Assembly: GCA_910578835.1 (NCBI GenBank)
Contig: CAJTSK010000002.1
Span: 113,197 to 177,196, forward strand
From: an uncultured Muribaculum sp.
GTDB taxonomy: Bacteria; Bacteroidota; Bacteroidia; Bacteroidales; Muribaculaceae
DNA: 64,000 bases
Direction: 5' to 3'
A program made the translations under genes and the position numbers. Shown here one piece after another: positions 17,518 through 25,757 of this stretch. The stretch's first letter is position 1, and each line of letters starts with the position of its first letter. The notes under the pieces are model-generated. The model worked only from the letters and a program-made list of their open reading frames with translations. It searched no databases and was not told the origin of the DNA.

Positions 17518-18336
17518 TCATTTAGAAGTTATTATTGACGGTATAGGAGAGAAGAGATGATTGACCGGACCATGACCGCGACCAATAGTCACGTCGGCCC
17601 CGGAATGAAGAGCTTCAGTAATATATCGCTTCGCGTTACTTACACTTTCCGGGAGGTTAAAGCCACGGGCAAGGAATGAGGCTATCGCTGATGATAACGT
17701 GCAGCCTGTCCCGTGGGTGTTGACCGTACAAACCCTGCGCGACTCAAGTATAATGGGGGAGTCGGTGTTTTCAAGAGAGAGATAGTCGACTGACATGTCA
17801 GACTCCATTTCGCGATCTCCGCCTTTGAGTAATATGTTTTTGGCGCCAAGTTCACGGAGACGCGCTATCTGGCTGGTGATGTCGGAGGTGCCGGTGAGCA
17901 ATCGTGCTTCGCCGGCGTTAGGCGTAATCAACGTCGCGGCGGGAATAAGGAATTTTACGATTGTATCTATCGCCTCGTCGGTGATAAGCTTGTCGCCGGA
18001 GGTTGCCACCATTACCGGGTCGAGCACGATGTTGGTTGCGTTGTGGGCTCTTAGCCGGTCGGCTACCACACGTGTTGTGGCGGCGGAAAATAGCATTCCT
18101 ATTTTTATGGCATCAGGGCGTATGTCATCAAATACCGCGTCAATCTGACCGCTCACTGCTTCCGGAGAGACTCCTTCTACTCCTCTGACCCCTACGGTGT
18201 TTTGGATGGTGATTGCGGTAATAGCAGTCATGGCATACACTCCGAGCGCCGACATGGTTTTTATGTCGGCCTGTATGCCTGCTCCGCCGGATGGGTCGGA
18301 GCCTGCTATCGAAAGAGCTGTGGTATAGAAATTCAT
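17518..18336 (-). CDS. thiD: Hydroxymethylpyrimidine/phosphomethylpyrimidine kinase ThiD
   Basis: Phosphorylates HMP and HMP phosphate to HMP-PP for ThiE. 272 residues of ribokinase fold: N-terminal SIAGSDPSGGAGIQADIKT and the anion-hole/catalytic block VNTHGTGCTLSSAIASFLARG are intact. It is the first gene of the thi operon, directly after the TPP riboswitch. Confidence 0.97.
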   Translation of the reverse strand: MNFYTTALSIAGSDPSGGAGIQADIKTMSALGVYAMTAITAITIQNTVGVRGVEGVSPEAVSGQIDAVFDDIRPDAIKIGMLFSAATTRVVADRLRAHNATNIVLDPVMVATSGDKLITDEAIDTIVKFLIPAATLITPNAGEARLLTGTSDITSQIARLRELGAKNILLKGGDREMESDMSVDYLSLENTDSPIILESRRVCTVNTHGTGCTLSSAIASFLARGFNLPESVSNAKRYITEALHSGADVTIGRGHGPVNHLFSPIPSIITSK

Positions 18337-18389
18337 ATAGCCTTTTTATCTAATAACAAAATAATAGACAAAAAGGCTTTTAAGAAAGT

Positions 18390-18473
18390 CAACAATCCCT
18401 TCGCCGGTGTTAGCCGTGTCAGGTTCGGAGGGTATAATCTCAGCTCGTCGCTACGACGGGCACCCCTTTGTCT
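18390..18473 (-). ncRNA. TPP riboswitch of the thi operon
   Basis: On the minus strand the leader carries the TPP aptamer signatures in order: GGGGTGC (5' arm, near 18461-18467), CTGAGAT (near 18437-18443), ACCCTCCGAACCTG, and the closing GAAGGGATTGTT that can pair with the 5' ACAAAGGGG. It lies about 55 bases upstream of thiD and should repress the operon when thiamin pyrophosphate is bound. The switching mechanism (termination or translation) is not obvious; no strong terminator follows before thiD. Confidence 0.95.
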
Positions 18474-18480
18474 GTAAATG

Positions 18481-18512
18481 CAAATTTAGCAATATTAAAA
18501 TTTTTCACCAAA
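18481..18512 (-). promoter_or_regulatory. Promoter of the thi operon
   Basis: Minus strand TTTG (18509-18512), 20-base spacer, TAAATTTG (18481-18488): a full Bacteroidetes promoter placed so that transcription starts right at the TPP aptamer. It begins 11 bases beyond the nitrilase stop, so the operon is independent of that gene. Confidence 0.85.
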
Positions 18513-18522
18513 TCTTTTTTCT

Positions 18523-19308
18523 TCAGATTATGGTAAAACGGTCCGATTCAGGAAGCACAGGGAATTTTGCACGGAAAGAGTCGAGCGAATCTTTTGACAA
18601 TTCGGCGCATATTACAGCTTCGCCGGGTTGCTCGCCAATTATTTTGCCTTTTGCGTCAATTATCACAGAAGTGCCTGCGTAGTTGCCGTAAATATCTGCG
18701 CCTGAACGGTTGCAGCCAATCACGTAGGACTGGTTTTCGATAGCGCGTGCAATCAGAAGCTGTTTCCATGGATAGGCGCGTGAATCGGGCCAGTTTGCCA
18801 TAATTATCATCAAGTCGTAGACACGGTCATTATTTCGCAGCCACACGGGAAACCTCAGGTCGAAGCACACTGCCATCGCGATGTTCCAGCCACGGAAGCG
18901 GAACACGGGCACCGGCGTTGTGCCACGTTTATAGGCAAGGTCTTCTCCGCCTAAGGCAAAGAGATGGTGCTTGTCGTAAAAATAGGCATCGCCCGACGGC
19001 TCGACAAAAAAAGCCCTGTTGTAAATCGCGTCATTCTCGCGGGCGATAAAAGAGCCGCACACGGCAATCTTATGTCGCGACGCCATCTCGCGCACGGCTG
19101 TCATAGTGGGTCCGTCAACGCTTTCAGCCAGAAACGCGGCTTGTGTCGGATCGCAAATGAAGCCGGTGGTAAACATCTCCGGTAGCACGGCGATGTCGTA
19201 GCCTTCAGGCAATGATGCTATCAGTTGTGATGTCTCAGCTATGTTGTGTGACTTGTCACCTGCCGCAATGTCAAGCTGTAGTGTAGCTACTTTTAAGATG
19301 TCACTCAT
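18523..19308 (-). CDS. Nitrilase-family amidase (YafV/omega-amidase-like)
   Basis: Carbon-nitrogen hydrolase of 261 residues. The catalytic triad is visible as Glu44 (VLPEMFTTGF), Lys113 (FYDKHHLFALGGE) and Cys148 (AVCFDLRFPV). The sequence style, with the YKRGTTPVPVFRFRGWNI segment, matches omega-amidases of the Nit2/YafV branch, which repair deaminated glutamine (2-oxoglutaramate). Its ATG overlaps the acyltransferase stop by 8 bases, so the two are co-transcribed. Confidence 0.9.
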   Translation of the reverse strand: MSDILKVATLQLDIAAGDKSHNIAETSQLIASLPEGYDIAVLPEMFTTGFICDPTQAAFLAESVDGPTMTAVREMASRHKIAVCGSFIARENDAIYNRAFFVEPSGDAYFYDKHHLFALGGEDLAYKRGTTPVPVFRFRGWNIAMAVCFDLRFPVWLRNNDRVYDLMIIMANWPDSRAYPWKQLLIARAIENQSYVIGCNRSGADIYGNYAGTSVIIDAKGKIIGEQPGEAVICAELSKDSLDSFRAKFPVLPESDRFTII

Positions 19309-19879
19309 CGTCAGTAATGAATTTTTCAGGATACTTTGCCGAGAAGCGGCTGTAAAATTTTTTTATTTCTTTAAGGTCGGCATCCACGTCACCGGTAGGC
19401 ATGAACTGTTTGGAAATCTCGATATATTTGCGTTTGTAGTCGATAGCTCCGAGCAGCAGGGGCACGTCAGCTTCCATGGCTATGTGCAGGAATCCGTGAC
19501 GCCATTTTGCCGTGGGTTTTCGGGTTCCTTCAGGGGTGATTGCCAGTACAAGACGCGTAGAGTGGTTAAATTTTTCGACAATCGCCTTGGTAAGCGAGCC
19601 ACCACGCTTTTTGGGTACCGGTATTCCTCCTATCGCACGGAAGAAATATCCAAGCGGCCATCTGAACCATGCTTCTTTCATCAGGAATCCCGCTTTGCGA
19701 CCGATTGAAGTATAGGCAAGCTCTCCGAGTATGAAATCCCAGTTGCTTGTGTGGGGTGCCACGCATATGAGGCATTTAGCATAATCGGGTGTGGTGATAT
19801 TCACCTTCCACCCGATTATATTAAGGATAAATTTTGACAGATTCATTGCTGTTAAAGTTTCAGGCGTTAAGGAAGCCAT
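19301..19879 (-). CDS. 1-acyl-glycerol-3-phosphate-type acyltransferase
   Basis: Membrane-associated lysophospholipid acyltransferase (PlsC-like), 192 residues. The H-x4-D catalytic motif is present as APHTSNWDF, followed by the glycerophosphate-binding block GGIPVPKKRGG and the PEGTRKP motif. An alternative ATG lies 11 codons in (19846). The short length suits a soluble, peripherally bound family branch common in Bacteroidetes. It probably makes or remodels membrane lipid. Confidence 0.9.
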   Translation of the reverse strand: MASLTPETLTAMNLSKFILNIIGWKVNITTPDYAKCLICVAPHTSNWDFILGELAYTSIGRKAGFLMKEAWFRWPLGYFFRAIGGIPVPKKRGGSLTKAIVEKFNHSTRLVLAITPEGTRKPTAKWRHGFLHIAMEADVPLLLGAIDYKRKYIEISKQFMPTGDVDADLKEIKKFYSRFSAKYPEKFITDDE

Positions 19880-19927
19880 TAGGCTTTATCTCCTTTTGCC
19901 CTTGACTTTCGCGTTCTTAAAGTTGGA

Positions 19928-20290
19928 TTATTTTGCAGCGGCAGCCTTGTTTCGCTCTTTCTGCTCGGCCGGTAGGGCAGCGTTCATCTGGTTCACGATG
20001 TCATCGACACCTTTCTTGAAGTCAGAGATAAGCTTCTTGTAAGCCTTGTGGAAATAAGCCTCGCGTGCTTTCTTATAATCGTGGCGCGATTCAAAGTTGC
20101 TTTCACTCTTGTCAAAAGAGAAAGTTACGTTTTCAACCGTGACATATTGTAAATCGGCGATATTGAAGATTATTTCATCGATTTTCTGAACATCCACCCC
20201 CGGAACGTAATTGCGGGTCATTATACATTCGCCTGCCATGTTGCCGCAAGCAGCCTTGATGGCTTTCTTTAGTTTGCGTTTGTTTGCCAT
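19928..20290 (-). CDS. Conserved small Bacteroidales protein
   Basis: 120-residue basic protein from the ATG at 20290 (MANKRKLKK); the frame opens 18 codons earlier with TTG, judged non-coding. It is mostly helical, with a Lys/Arg-rich start and an Ala/Lys-rich C-terminal tail. No motif, signal peptide or membrane segment is seen. I do not recognise a function; it looks like a hypothetical protein conserved within Bacteroidales. Confidence 0.7.
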   Translation of the reverse strand: MANKRKLKKAIKAACGNMAGECIMTRNYVPGVDVQKIDEIIFNIADLQYVTVENVTFSFDKSESNFESRHDYKKAREAYFHKAYKKLISDFKKGVDDIVNQMNAALPAEQKERNKAAAAK

Positions 20291-20372
20291 AATCGTTATG
20301 TTTGAAATGAGTAATTCAGTGCGAATATAACAAAATTTTGTCAATAAAAGATGGAATGGTCAAGAAAAAGCA

Positions 20373-20855
20373 TCAAAGACGGAATGTAACCGGGAATATG
20401 CAGTAGACAGGTACCTTTGTGCCGTTGATGCGTCCCGCGTGCCAGTTGGGCATAGACCCGAGAATCCTTACCGCCTCACGGTCAAGCGATGGCTCTACGC
20501 CACGCAATACATTGACATGGGTTATCTCTCCGTCGGGCTGGACTATAAATGAGCATAGCACACGTCCGTGAACTCTGTTTTTGTAAGCCTCCGCCGGATA
20601 TCGGCGTGATGAATTGATGTATTGTACAAATGCATTGTTTCCACCGGGGAACATTGGTGGCTCGTCGACCATCTCATATTCATAGGCTTCCACTATTTCA
20701 GCAGAAAATGTCTGTTGCATTTCCTGTATGTCAGTCATGGCAAGTGTCTGCTGGGTCGTATGGGCTACAATGCGCCTTGCTTGCGCCGGGGCGGCGATGA
20801 TGCTTCCGGTAGTCAGCAGAGATAGTATTATGAGTCTTAGGTTGAATAAATCCAT
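20373..20855 (-). CDS. TonB C-terminal domain protein
   Basis: Periplasmic 160-residue protein from the ATG at 20855 (MDLFNLRLIILSLL). A signal peptide or N-terminal anchor is followed by the TonB_C block PPMFPGGNNAFVQYINSSRRYPAEAYKNRVHG, then VLCSFIVQPDGEITHV and a final VPVYCIFPVTFRL. In Bacteroidetes such domains occur in energy transducers and on many solo secreted proteins. No Pro-rich spanning region is visible, so it is unlikely to be the housekeeping TonB. Confidence 0.85.
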   Translation of the reverse strand: MDLFNLRLIILSLLTTGSIIAAPAQARRIVAHTTQQTLAMTDIQEMQQTFSAEIVEAYEYEMVDEPPMFPGGNNAFVQYINSSRRYPAEAYKNRVHGRVLCSFIVQPDGEITHVNVLRGVEPSLDREAVRILGSMPNWHAGRINGTKVPVYCIFPVTFRL

Positions 20856-20877
20856 TGTTTTATGGTGAAATGTATTG

Positions 20878-20908
20878 CAAATATATAGTGACATATTCAC
20901 ATTTACAA
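20878..20908 (-). promoter_or_regulatory. Promoter of the TonB_C protein gene
   Basis: Minus strand TTG (20906-20908), 20-base spacer and TATATTTG (20878-20885), 23 bases upstream of the ATG at 20855. This placement supports the shorter start. Confidence 0.7.
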
Positions 20909-21016
20909 TTATAGCACCCCTATTTTGCATTTGTTTAGCGATGTTTCAGGTTTGTTAGCAAATTAAACGGACGTTCATGCAATATGACGCGAGGAAATAC
21001 GTTTACCATAACAGTT

Positions 21017-22027
21017 ATGAATCTACGCAGTGTCATATCATATATAGGGCTTGTTGCCGGCGCGGCTGTCGCTAATGCCGCTGACGGCTCGACGGCATAT
21101 AATTTTCTTGACGTGACATCTTCGAGCCACATTTACGGTCTTGGAGGAGTCAATATCTCTATAATTGAGGATGATATAAATGTCATAGACCAGAATCCCG
21201 CGTTGCTTGGACCTGAGATCGAGCGGCAGCTCGGGGTGGATTACATGTATTATCTCGGCGAATCTAATTTTGCCGGCGCGCGCTTCGGAATGGCAGCCGG
21301 CGACCATGGCGCGTGGGCAGCCGGAATCAAATATTTCGGCTATGGCTCGATGAAAAGTGCCGATGCAAACGGTACTGTCACCGGTACTTTCAGTCCCAAG
21401 GATATATGCTTTTCTGCGTCATACTCTCATGACATAACCGGGTATCTGCGCGGAGGCATCACCTTAAAGGGAATCTATTCAGCCTATGATGAATATAGCG
21501 CATTTGCAATAGCCACTGATTTGGGTCTCAACTACTTCAACGATGAGAGTGACCTCTCGCTGTCATTTGTAATTGCCAATCTCGGCGGTCAGGTGAAACG
21601 CTTTAACGAGACCTATGACCGCCTGCCGGTTGATGTAAGAGTAGGCTTTACAAAGGGACTTGGCACGATTCCATTTCGTATATCGGTGACTGCATGGAAT
21701 CTTACAAAGTGGAGATTGCCATATATTGATGTAGGGGATGGCACATCGACATCTTTTGAGAAAAAGGATTCGTTTGCCTCCAATCTTTTCCGTCATCTTG
21801 TGTTTGCTGCGGAATATGTTCCTTCCGACCGGTTGTATATAGGTCTTGGATACAATTATAAGACGCGGACCGACATGAGCACTTACTCTCGCAGTTTCCT
21901 GTCGGGATTTTCAGCTTGTGCGGGTATCAATGTCAACCGTTTCGGGGTTGGCGTGGCAATCGCTCAACCTCATACAGGCGCCACGACTTTCATGCTGAAT
22001 CTCAATATGAGATTATATGAGTTTTGA
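21017..22027 (+). CDS. porQ: Type IX secretion system protein PorQ
   Basis: Outer-membrane beta-barrel of 336 residues of the PorQ/PorV-like group. The start is set at the ATG at 21017 (MNLRSVISYIGLVAGAAVANA signal peptide); an earlier ATG at 20984 adds 11 residues. Diagnostic features are the N-terminal SSSHIYGLGGVNISIIEDDINVIDQNPALLG and repeated Tyr/Gly-rich strands. PorQ works with PorU-PorV-PorZ at the surface, where C-terminal sorting domains are cut and attached. Two candidate cargo genes follow directly. Confidence 0.85.
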   Translation: MNLRSVISYIGLVAGAAVANAADGSTAYNFLDVTSSSHIYGLGGVNISIIEDDINVIDQNPALLGPEIERQLGVDYMYYLGESNFAGARFGMAAGDHGAWAAGIKYFGYGSMKSADANGTVTGTFSPKDICFSASYSHDITGYLRGGITLKGIYSAYDEYSAFAIATDLGLNYFNDESDLSLSFVIANLGGQVKRFNETYDRLPVDVRVGFTKGLGTIPFRISVTAWNLTKWRLPYIDVGDGTSTSFEKKDSFASNLFRHLVFAAEYVPSDRLYIGLGYNYKTRTDMSTYSRSFLSGFSACAGINVNRFGVGVAIAQPHTGATTFMLNLNMRLYEF

Positions 22028-22075
22028 TGCCATGTAGAAATTGTTATCTGAAGTTATTGAAAAAGCATCTAAATA

Positions 22076-22107
22076 TTGAGCAGTTTAATTATAATTTGCT
22101 AAATTTG
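22076..22107 (+). promoter_or_regulatory. Promoter of the secreted-protein pair
   Basis: TTG (22076-22078), 21-base spacer and TAAATTTG (22100-22107), 50 bases before the ATG at 22157. Confidence 0.65.
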
Positions 22108-22156
22108 TCGCGTAAATATGAATTTAATTTAAGAAATAAACCAATATATATTTAAG

Positions 22157-23563
22157 ATGGCTAAAAAAGCAATTATCGCAGGTGCGGTTTTATCGTTGCC
22201 TGTATTATTTATGAATGCGGAGACGAAAGTCTACACATCTGATGATCTGGTCCATGAAATACATGTTTCTGCAAATGGCAAGTATGTCGTTATGGGTGAT
22301 TATGAGCAAAATCTGTCTTTCATATGGAATGCCGGGACTCCTGATAAGATATCTCCACTTCCCGGGGATGTTGTTGCTTATGATGTCGCTAATGACGGTA
22401 CCATTGTCGGTTATATAAAGCAGACAGGCGGTCTTTATCGCCCTTGCGTTATGGAAAACGGTGAGTGGCAGATGCTTCCGTGTCATGCGGCTGTGTCAAA
22501 TGCTGCCGAGGCAAATTGTATAACTCCCGATGGCAAGATAATAGCCGGTACACAATTTATTAACGACCCTACCAGTGAAATAAAAGGCAGATATTATCCT
22601 TGTATCTGGGAAAAAGAAGATAACGGCAAATGGAAACTCACTTCATACACTGATATTCCTCTTCCTGACCATCAGGGATTTCTTACGAAATGCCTGTATG
22701 TCAACGGTGATGATATAGTGATAGGTGGCAGGCTTTATTGTGGGATAGGCTCTGAGGTTCCGGCGCTTATTATCAACGGTGAGTTGACTTTTTGGAATAA
22801 AGTCGATACATATAGCGAAGCTCTGATATATAATGGGAAGTATGGGGCTTATGATGAGAATGGAAAGCAATATTTTACCGATGACCCCAATGACCCCAAT
22901 ATATTCTATTATGAATATGCGTCAGTAGACGGATACCATGATGGCGAAACAGGTGAATATTTTGAGGGCGAGTTTTCTTCTGTCGACCCGCAAGGAAACT
23001 TCTATGGCTATCGTTCACGAGTATTTAATGTTAAGGAAGATGGTTCCGGTGACCTGGTTAATGGTGCGACTATTTATAATTTTGCTACAGGAGAGTGGAT
23101 TGACGATACTAACTACACCAATTTTGCAATTGGTCTCAGTAACGCCGGCATAGTGTTCCCCATGGGCGACAAAGTGCTTGTTGACGGGGTGGAACATAAA
23201 GCCACTGAAAAATTTCAGTTTGGTGTCGACCGAATTTTCACATCGGTACGTAGTATTTCAGCCGATGGAAAGGTGATTGGTGCCAATATCGCCGAAGTTC
23301 ATGAGGGTACCGGTCAACTTCAATATTTCCCGTTGATTATTGTACTTGATGAGCCGATTGTCGCAGGTATTGACACTATTGTCAGTGAAAACGGAGTGAG
23401 CATTATAGTTTCGGAGGGCAGAATTGATGTTGCCGGAACTGAAGATATGACAGTTTTCAATCTGAATGGCGGTATTGTAAGTAAGGACTCTACATCACAT
23501 GTGGCTCCCGGTGTATACGTAGTGAAAGCCGGCGACACTACACGCAAGGTGCTTGTGAAATAA
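22157..23563 (+). CDS. Secreted repeat protein with C-terminal sorting-like domain
   Basis: 468-residue exported protein. A signal peptide (to about residue 21, FMNA) precedes repeated SADGKxVVG-type beta units (SANGKYVVMGDY, TPDGKIIAGTQF, SADGKVIGANIAE) that suggest a beta-propeller-like fold. The last 75 residues resemble a type IX sorting domain: an Ig-like block with MTVFNLNGGIV, APGVYVVKAGDTTRKVLVK at the end. The gene is 7 bases before the next cargo gene and just after porQ. The biological role is unknown. Confidence 0.75.
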   Translation: MAKKAIIAGAVLSLPVLFMNAETKVYTSDDLVHEIHVSANGKYVVMGDYEQNLSFIWNAGTPDKISPLPGDVVAYDVANDGTIVGYIKQTGGLYRPCVMENGEWQMLPCHAAVSNAAEANCITPDGKIIAGTQFINDPTSEIKGRYYPCIWEKEDNGKWKLTSYTDIPLPDHQGFLTKCLYVNGDDIVIGGRLYCGIGSEVPALIINGELTFWNKVDTYSEALIYNGKYGAYDENGKQYFTDDPNDPNIFYYEYASVDGYHDGETGEYFEGEFSSVDPQGNFYGYRSRVFNVKEDGSGDLVNGATIYNFATGEWIDDTNYTNFAIGLSNAGIVFPMGDKVLVDGVEHKATEKFQFGVDRIFTSVRSISADGKVIGANIAEVHEGTGQLQYFPLIIVLDEPIVAGIDTIVSENGVSIIVSEGRIDVAGTEDMTVFNLNGGIVSKDSTSHVAPGVYVVKAGDTTRKVLVK

Positions 23564-23569
23564 AACTAT

Positions 23570-25435
23570 ATGGAAATGAAAATTCGTGGATTTTTATTCG
23601 CGGGAATAATGTCGGTGTCATGGATGTCCATGACATCGACAGCTTCAATATATACCCTTGACCTCAGTTACGGAAGCTTTCCTGATGATGTGACGGTGGT
23701 TGATGGCGACGGGTTGGCTCTAAGAACCAGGTATTACAAGCATGGCGCGACTGACAAAGGATGGACTGTCGATCGCTATGATCGCAGGGGGTATGTGGCG
23801 GTAAGCCCTACATTCAGTGATAAGTCAGGCAAGCAGGACAATCGGCTTGTATTGCCTCCTGTGAATATAACGGGTGACAATGTTGCTATAAGATGGGGGG
23901 CTTGTTCGGTGCATCCCGACCTTCCCGATTCTTACGATGTGATTGCCAAGACTTCCGACGGTAAGGAAAATGTGATTTTCTCCACTCGCGGTGAGTCTCC
24001 GGAATGGGTGACTCGTGCTGTTGACCTGTCGGAATATGTCGGCAAAGAGGTGAGTGTGACGTTTGTTGCTACTTCAGTGCATGGGTATATGCTTGCCATT
24101 GGAGACGTGGAGATAGGGGAGATGACCGATAGTAAATTTCAGGTTGTAGACCTAACGCCACGCTACACCGGAATGGACGAGGAAGAAGTGACGGTTACCG
24201 GCACTATTACCAATGTAGGACGACCGCTGGATATTGACCGGCTGGTGTGCAAGGTCAATGACGAGATTGTCGACCAGCAACCGGTGAATGCCATGTTTAC
24301 CACCGGCAGCAGTATCAAATATGACTTTAGTGTCACCCCGGAGTTTAACCGCACTACAAATTATGCCATATACGGTATAGATATGGAGGGTAATGAAGTT
24401 GCTATCCATGACGACAGCTTCTTCACCTCTTATTTCCGTCGCACTCTTTTTGTGGATAAAGGCACCGGAATGTGGTGTAACAACTGCCCCAAAGGTAGCC
24501 TTGACCTTGAAACGCTTAAGGCGCGTTACGGTGAACAGCTTATCGCGGTAGAGACGCATGTCGATGATGCGCTTGACCTTCGCGCTTATTGGAATGAGCT
24601 GGGTTTTTATGCGGCTCCCTATTTTAAGCTAAATCGAAATGACGAGACTTCCTATCAAGATTGTTCGCGCTTTTCCACAGAATTGAAATCGCAGACTTCG
24701 TGGCTGATTCAATTCTCTGAATTTTCGCTGGACGGCGACCGGTTGACTGTCGGTGTAAAAACCAAGTCGGCTCTTGACGTGGACAACTCCACCGACCGTT
24801 ACCGCATAAGCTATGTCGTGACGCGCGATTACGACGAGCCGCCTGAGGAAACGCTGTTTTATCAGTCCAATAACATGACCGGGCCCACAGGTAAGCGTTT
24901 TTATTATCTTCCTGCTTATGTGCCTGATTCACTCGTGAAATTTCATGACGTCACACTCCCTTCGGAGTTTGCATTTACCGGAATTGAGTCATCGTTGCCG
25001 TCGACACTTGCGCCCTATGAGGAATATGTGACTACATTGGATATTCCGGTATCGGATTATCCTGAAGATTTGAAAAATATAAATATTGTGGTTTATCTCC
25101 TCGACACATATTTAAATCGCGTAAGAAATGCCGCTACAATGACTCTTGACCGCTGGAACGGTGTGACTTCGATTGACAATGTGACTGGCGGAGGTAAGAT
25201 GGACGTGACATTGACTTCCGGAGGACATTGCCGCGTAGACTTCGGAGATGCCGACGAGGGAGAGCGTTACACACTTGAACTATTCTCTGCATCGGGAGCA
25301 AGATTGTGTTATGTGGAAGACTGCGTTGGCGGCAGTCTCAGTGCTGACCATGATTTCTCTTTGCCAAAAGGCATTGTCATTGCACGCCTTCAATCGGGAG
25401 ACTGTCACGTGGCAAAGAAATTTGTGATAAAGTGA
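23570..25435 (+). CDS. Omp28-like thioredoxin-fold secreted protein with sorting domain
   Basis: 621-residue exported protein. The signal peptide (about 1-26) is followed by a jelly-roll segment like choice-of-anchor/cleaved-adhesin domains (about 30-185), an Ig-like segment, then an Omp28-type thioredoxin-like domain with CxxC in GTGMWCNNCPKG (about residues 300-312). The C-terminus (YTLELFSASGARLC ... GIVIARLQSGDCHVAKKFVIK) is a type IX sorting-domain pattern. It is probably delivered to the cell surface by the T9SS that includes PorQ. A redox role for the CxxC pair is inference. Confidence 0.78.
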   Translation: MEMKIRGFLFAGIMSVSWMSMTSTASIYTLDLSYGSFPDDVTVVDGDGLALRTRYYKHGATDKGWTVDRYDRRGYVAVSPTFSDKSGKQDNRLVLPPVNITGDNVAIRWGACSVHPDLPDSYDVIAKTSDGKENVIFSTRGESPEWVTRAVDLSEYVGKEVSVTFVATSVHGYMLAIGDVEIGEMTDSKFQVVDLTPRYTGMDEEEVTVTGTITNVGRPLDIDRLVCKVNDEIVDQQPVNAMFTTGSSIKYDFSVTPEFNRTTNYAIYGIDMEGNEVAIHDDSFFTSYFRRTLFVDKGTGMWCNNCPKGSLDLETLKARYGEQLIAVETHVDDALDLRAYWNELGFYAAPYFKLNRNDETSYQDCSRFSTELKSQTSWLIQFSEFSLDGDRLTVGVKTKSALDVDNSTDRYRISYVVTRDYDEPPEETLFYQSNNMTGPTGKRFYYLPAYVPDSLVKFHDVTLPSEFAFTGIESSLPSTLAPYEEYVTTLDIPVSDYPEDLKNINIVVYLLDTYLNRVRNAATMTLDRWNGVTSIDNVTGGGKMDVTLTSGGHCRVDFGDADEGERYTLELFSASGARLCYVEDCVGGSLSADHDFSLPKGIVIARLQSGDCHVAKKFVIK

Positions 25436-25757
25436 GATTCCCAGCATTAATGATTCCCACCTCGAAAATTCTTTGTAATTTTGTAATTAGGAATAGTAAC
25501 GCTAATCTGAAAATGACTAAGTAATTATCTCAAAGACTTACGGCGAAAGCCGACAACCTTTTGAAACTCCTTCGTATTAATATATTTAGCATTGCTGATT
25601 TTGATCAGATAACATTGTCATATCAATTAAATCCTTTTGGACAAGCTGTCTGGTTATTCAATAAAGTAATTGTAACTTATTTGGCATACCAATGCATAGT
25701 TGCTTTCCGTAAGTTTAATAGAAATTTCTAATAACTGAAATATTGTAACATAGAACT
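25436..25757. other. AT-rich intergenic region, no gene
   Basis: No credible ORF. A lone -7-like box TAATTTTG lies at 25476-25483 and a small GNRA-type hairpin (cggc-gaaa-gccg) at 25541-25552; these could mark a short RNA but there is no clear terminator. The region separates the PorQ cluster from the AlbA_2 gene, whose own promoter is not recognisable. Confidence 0.5.

Noticed and set aside
25476..25552. Small RNA gene upstream of the AlbA_2 gene
   Set aside because: Has a -7-like box and a tetraloop hairpin but no terminator, so it is recorded only as intergenic content.
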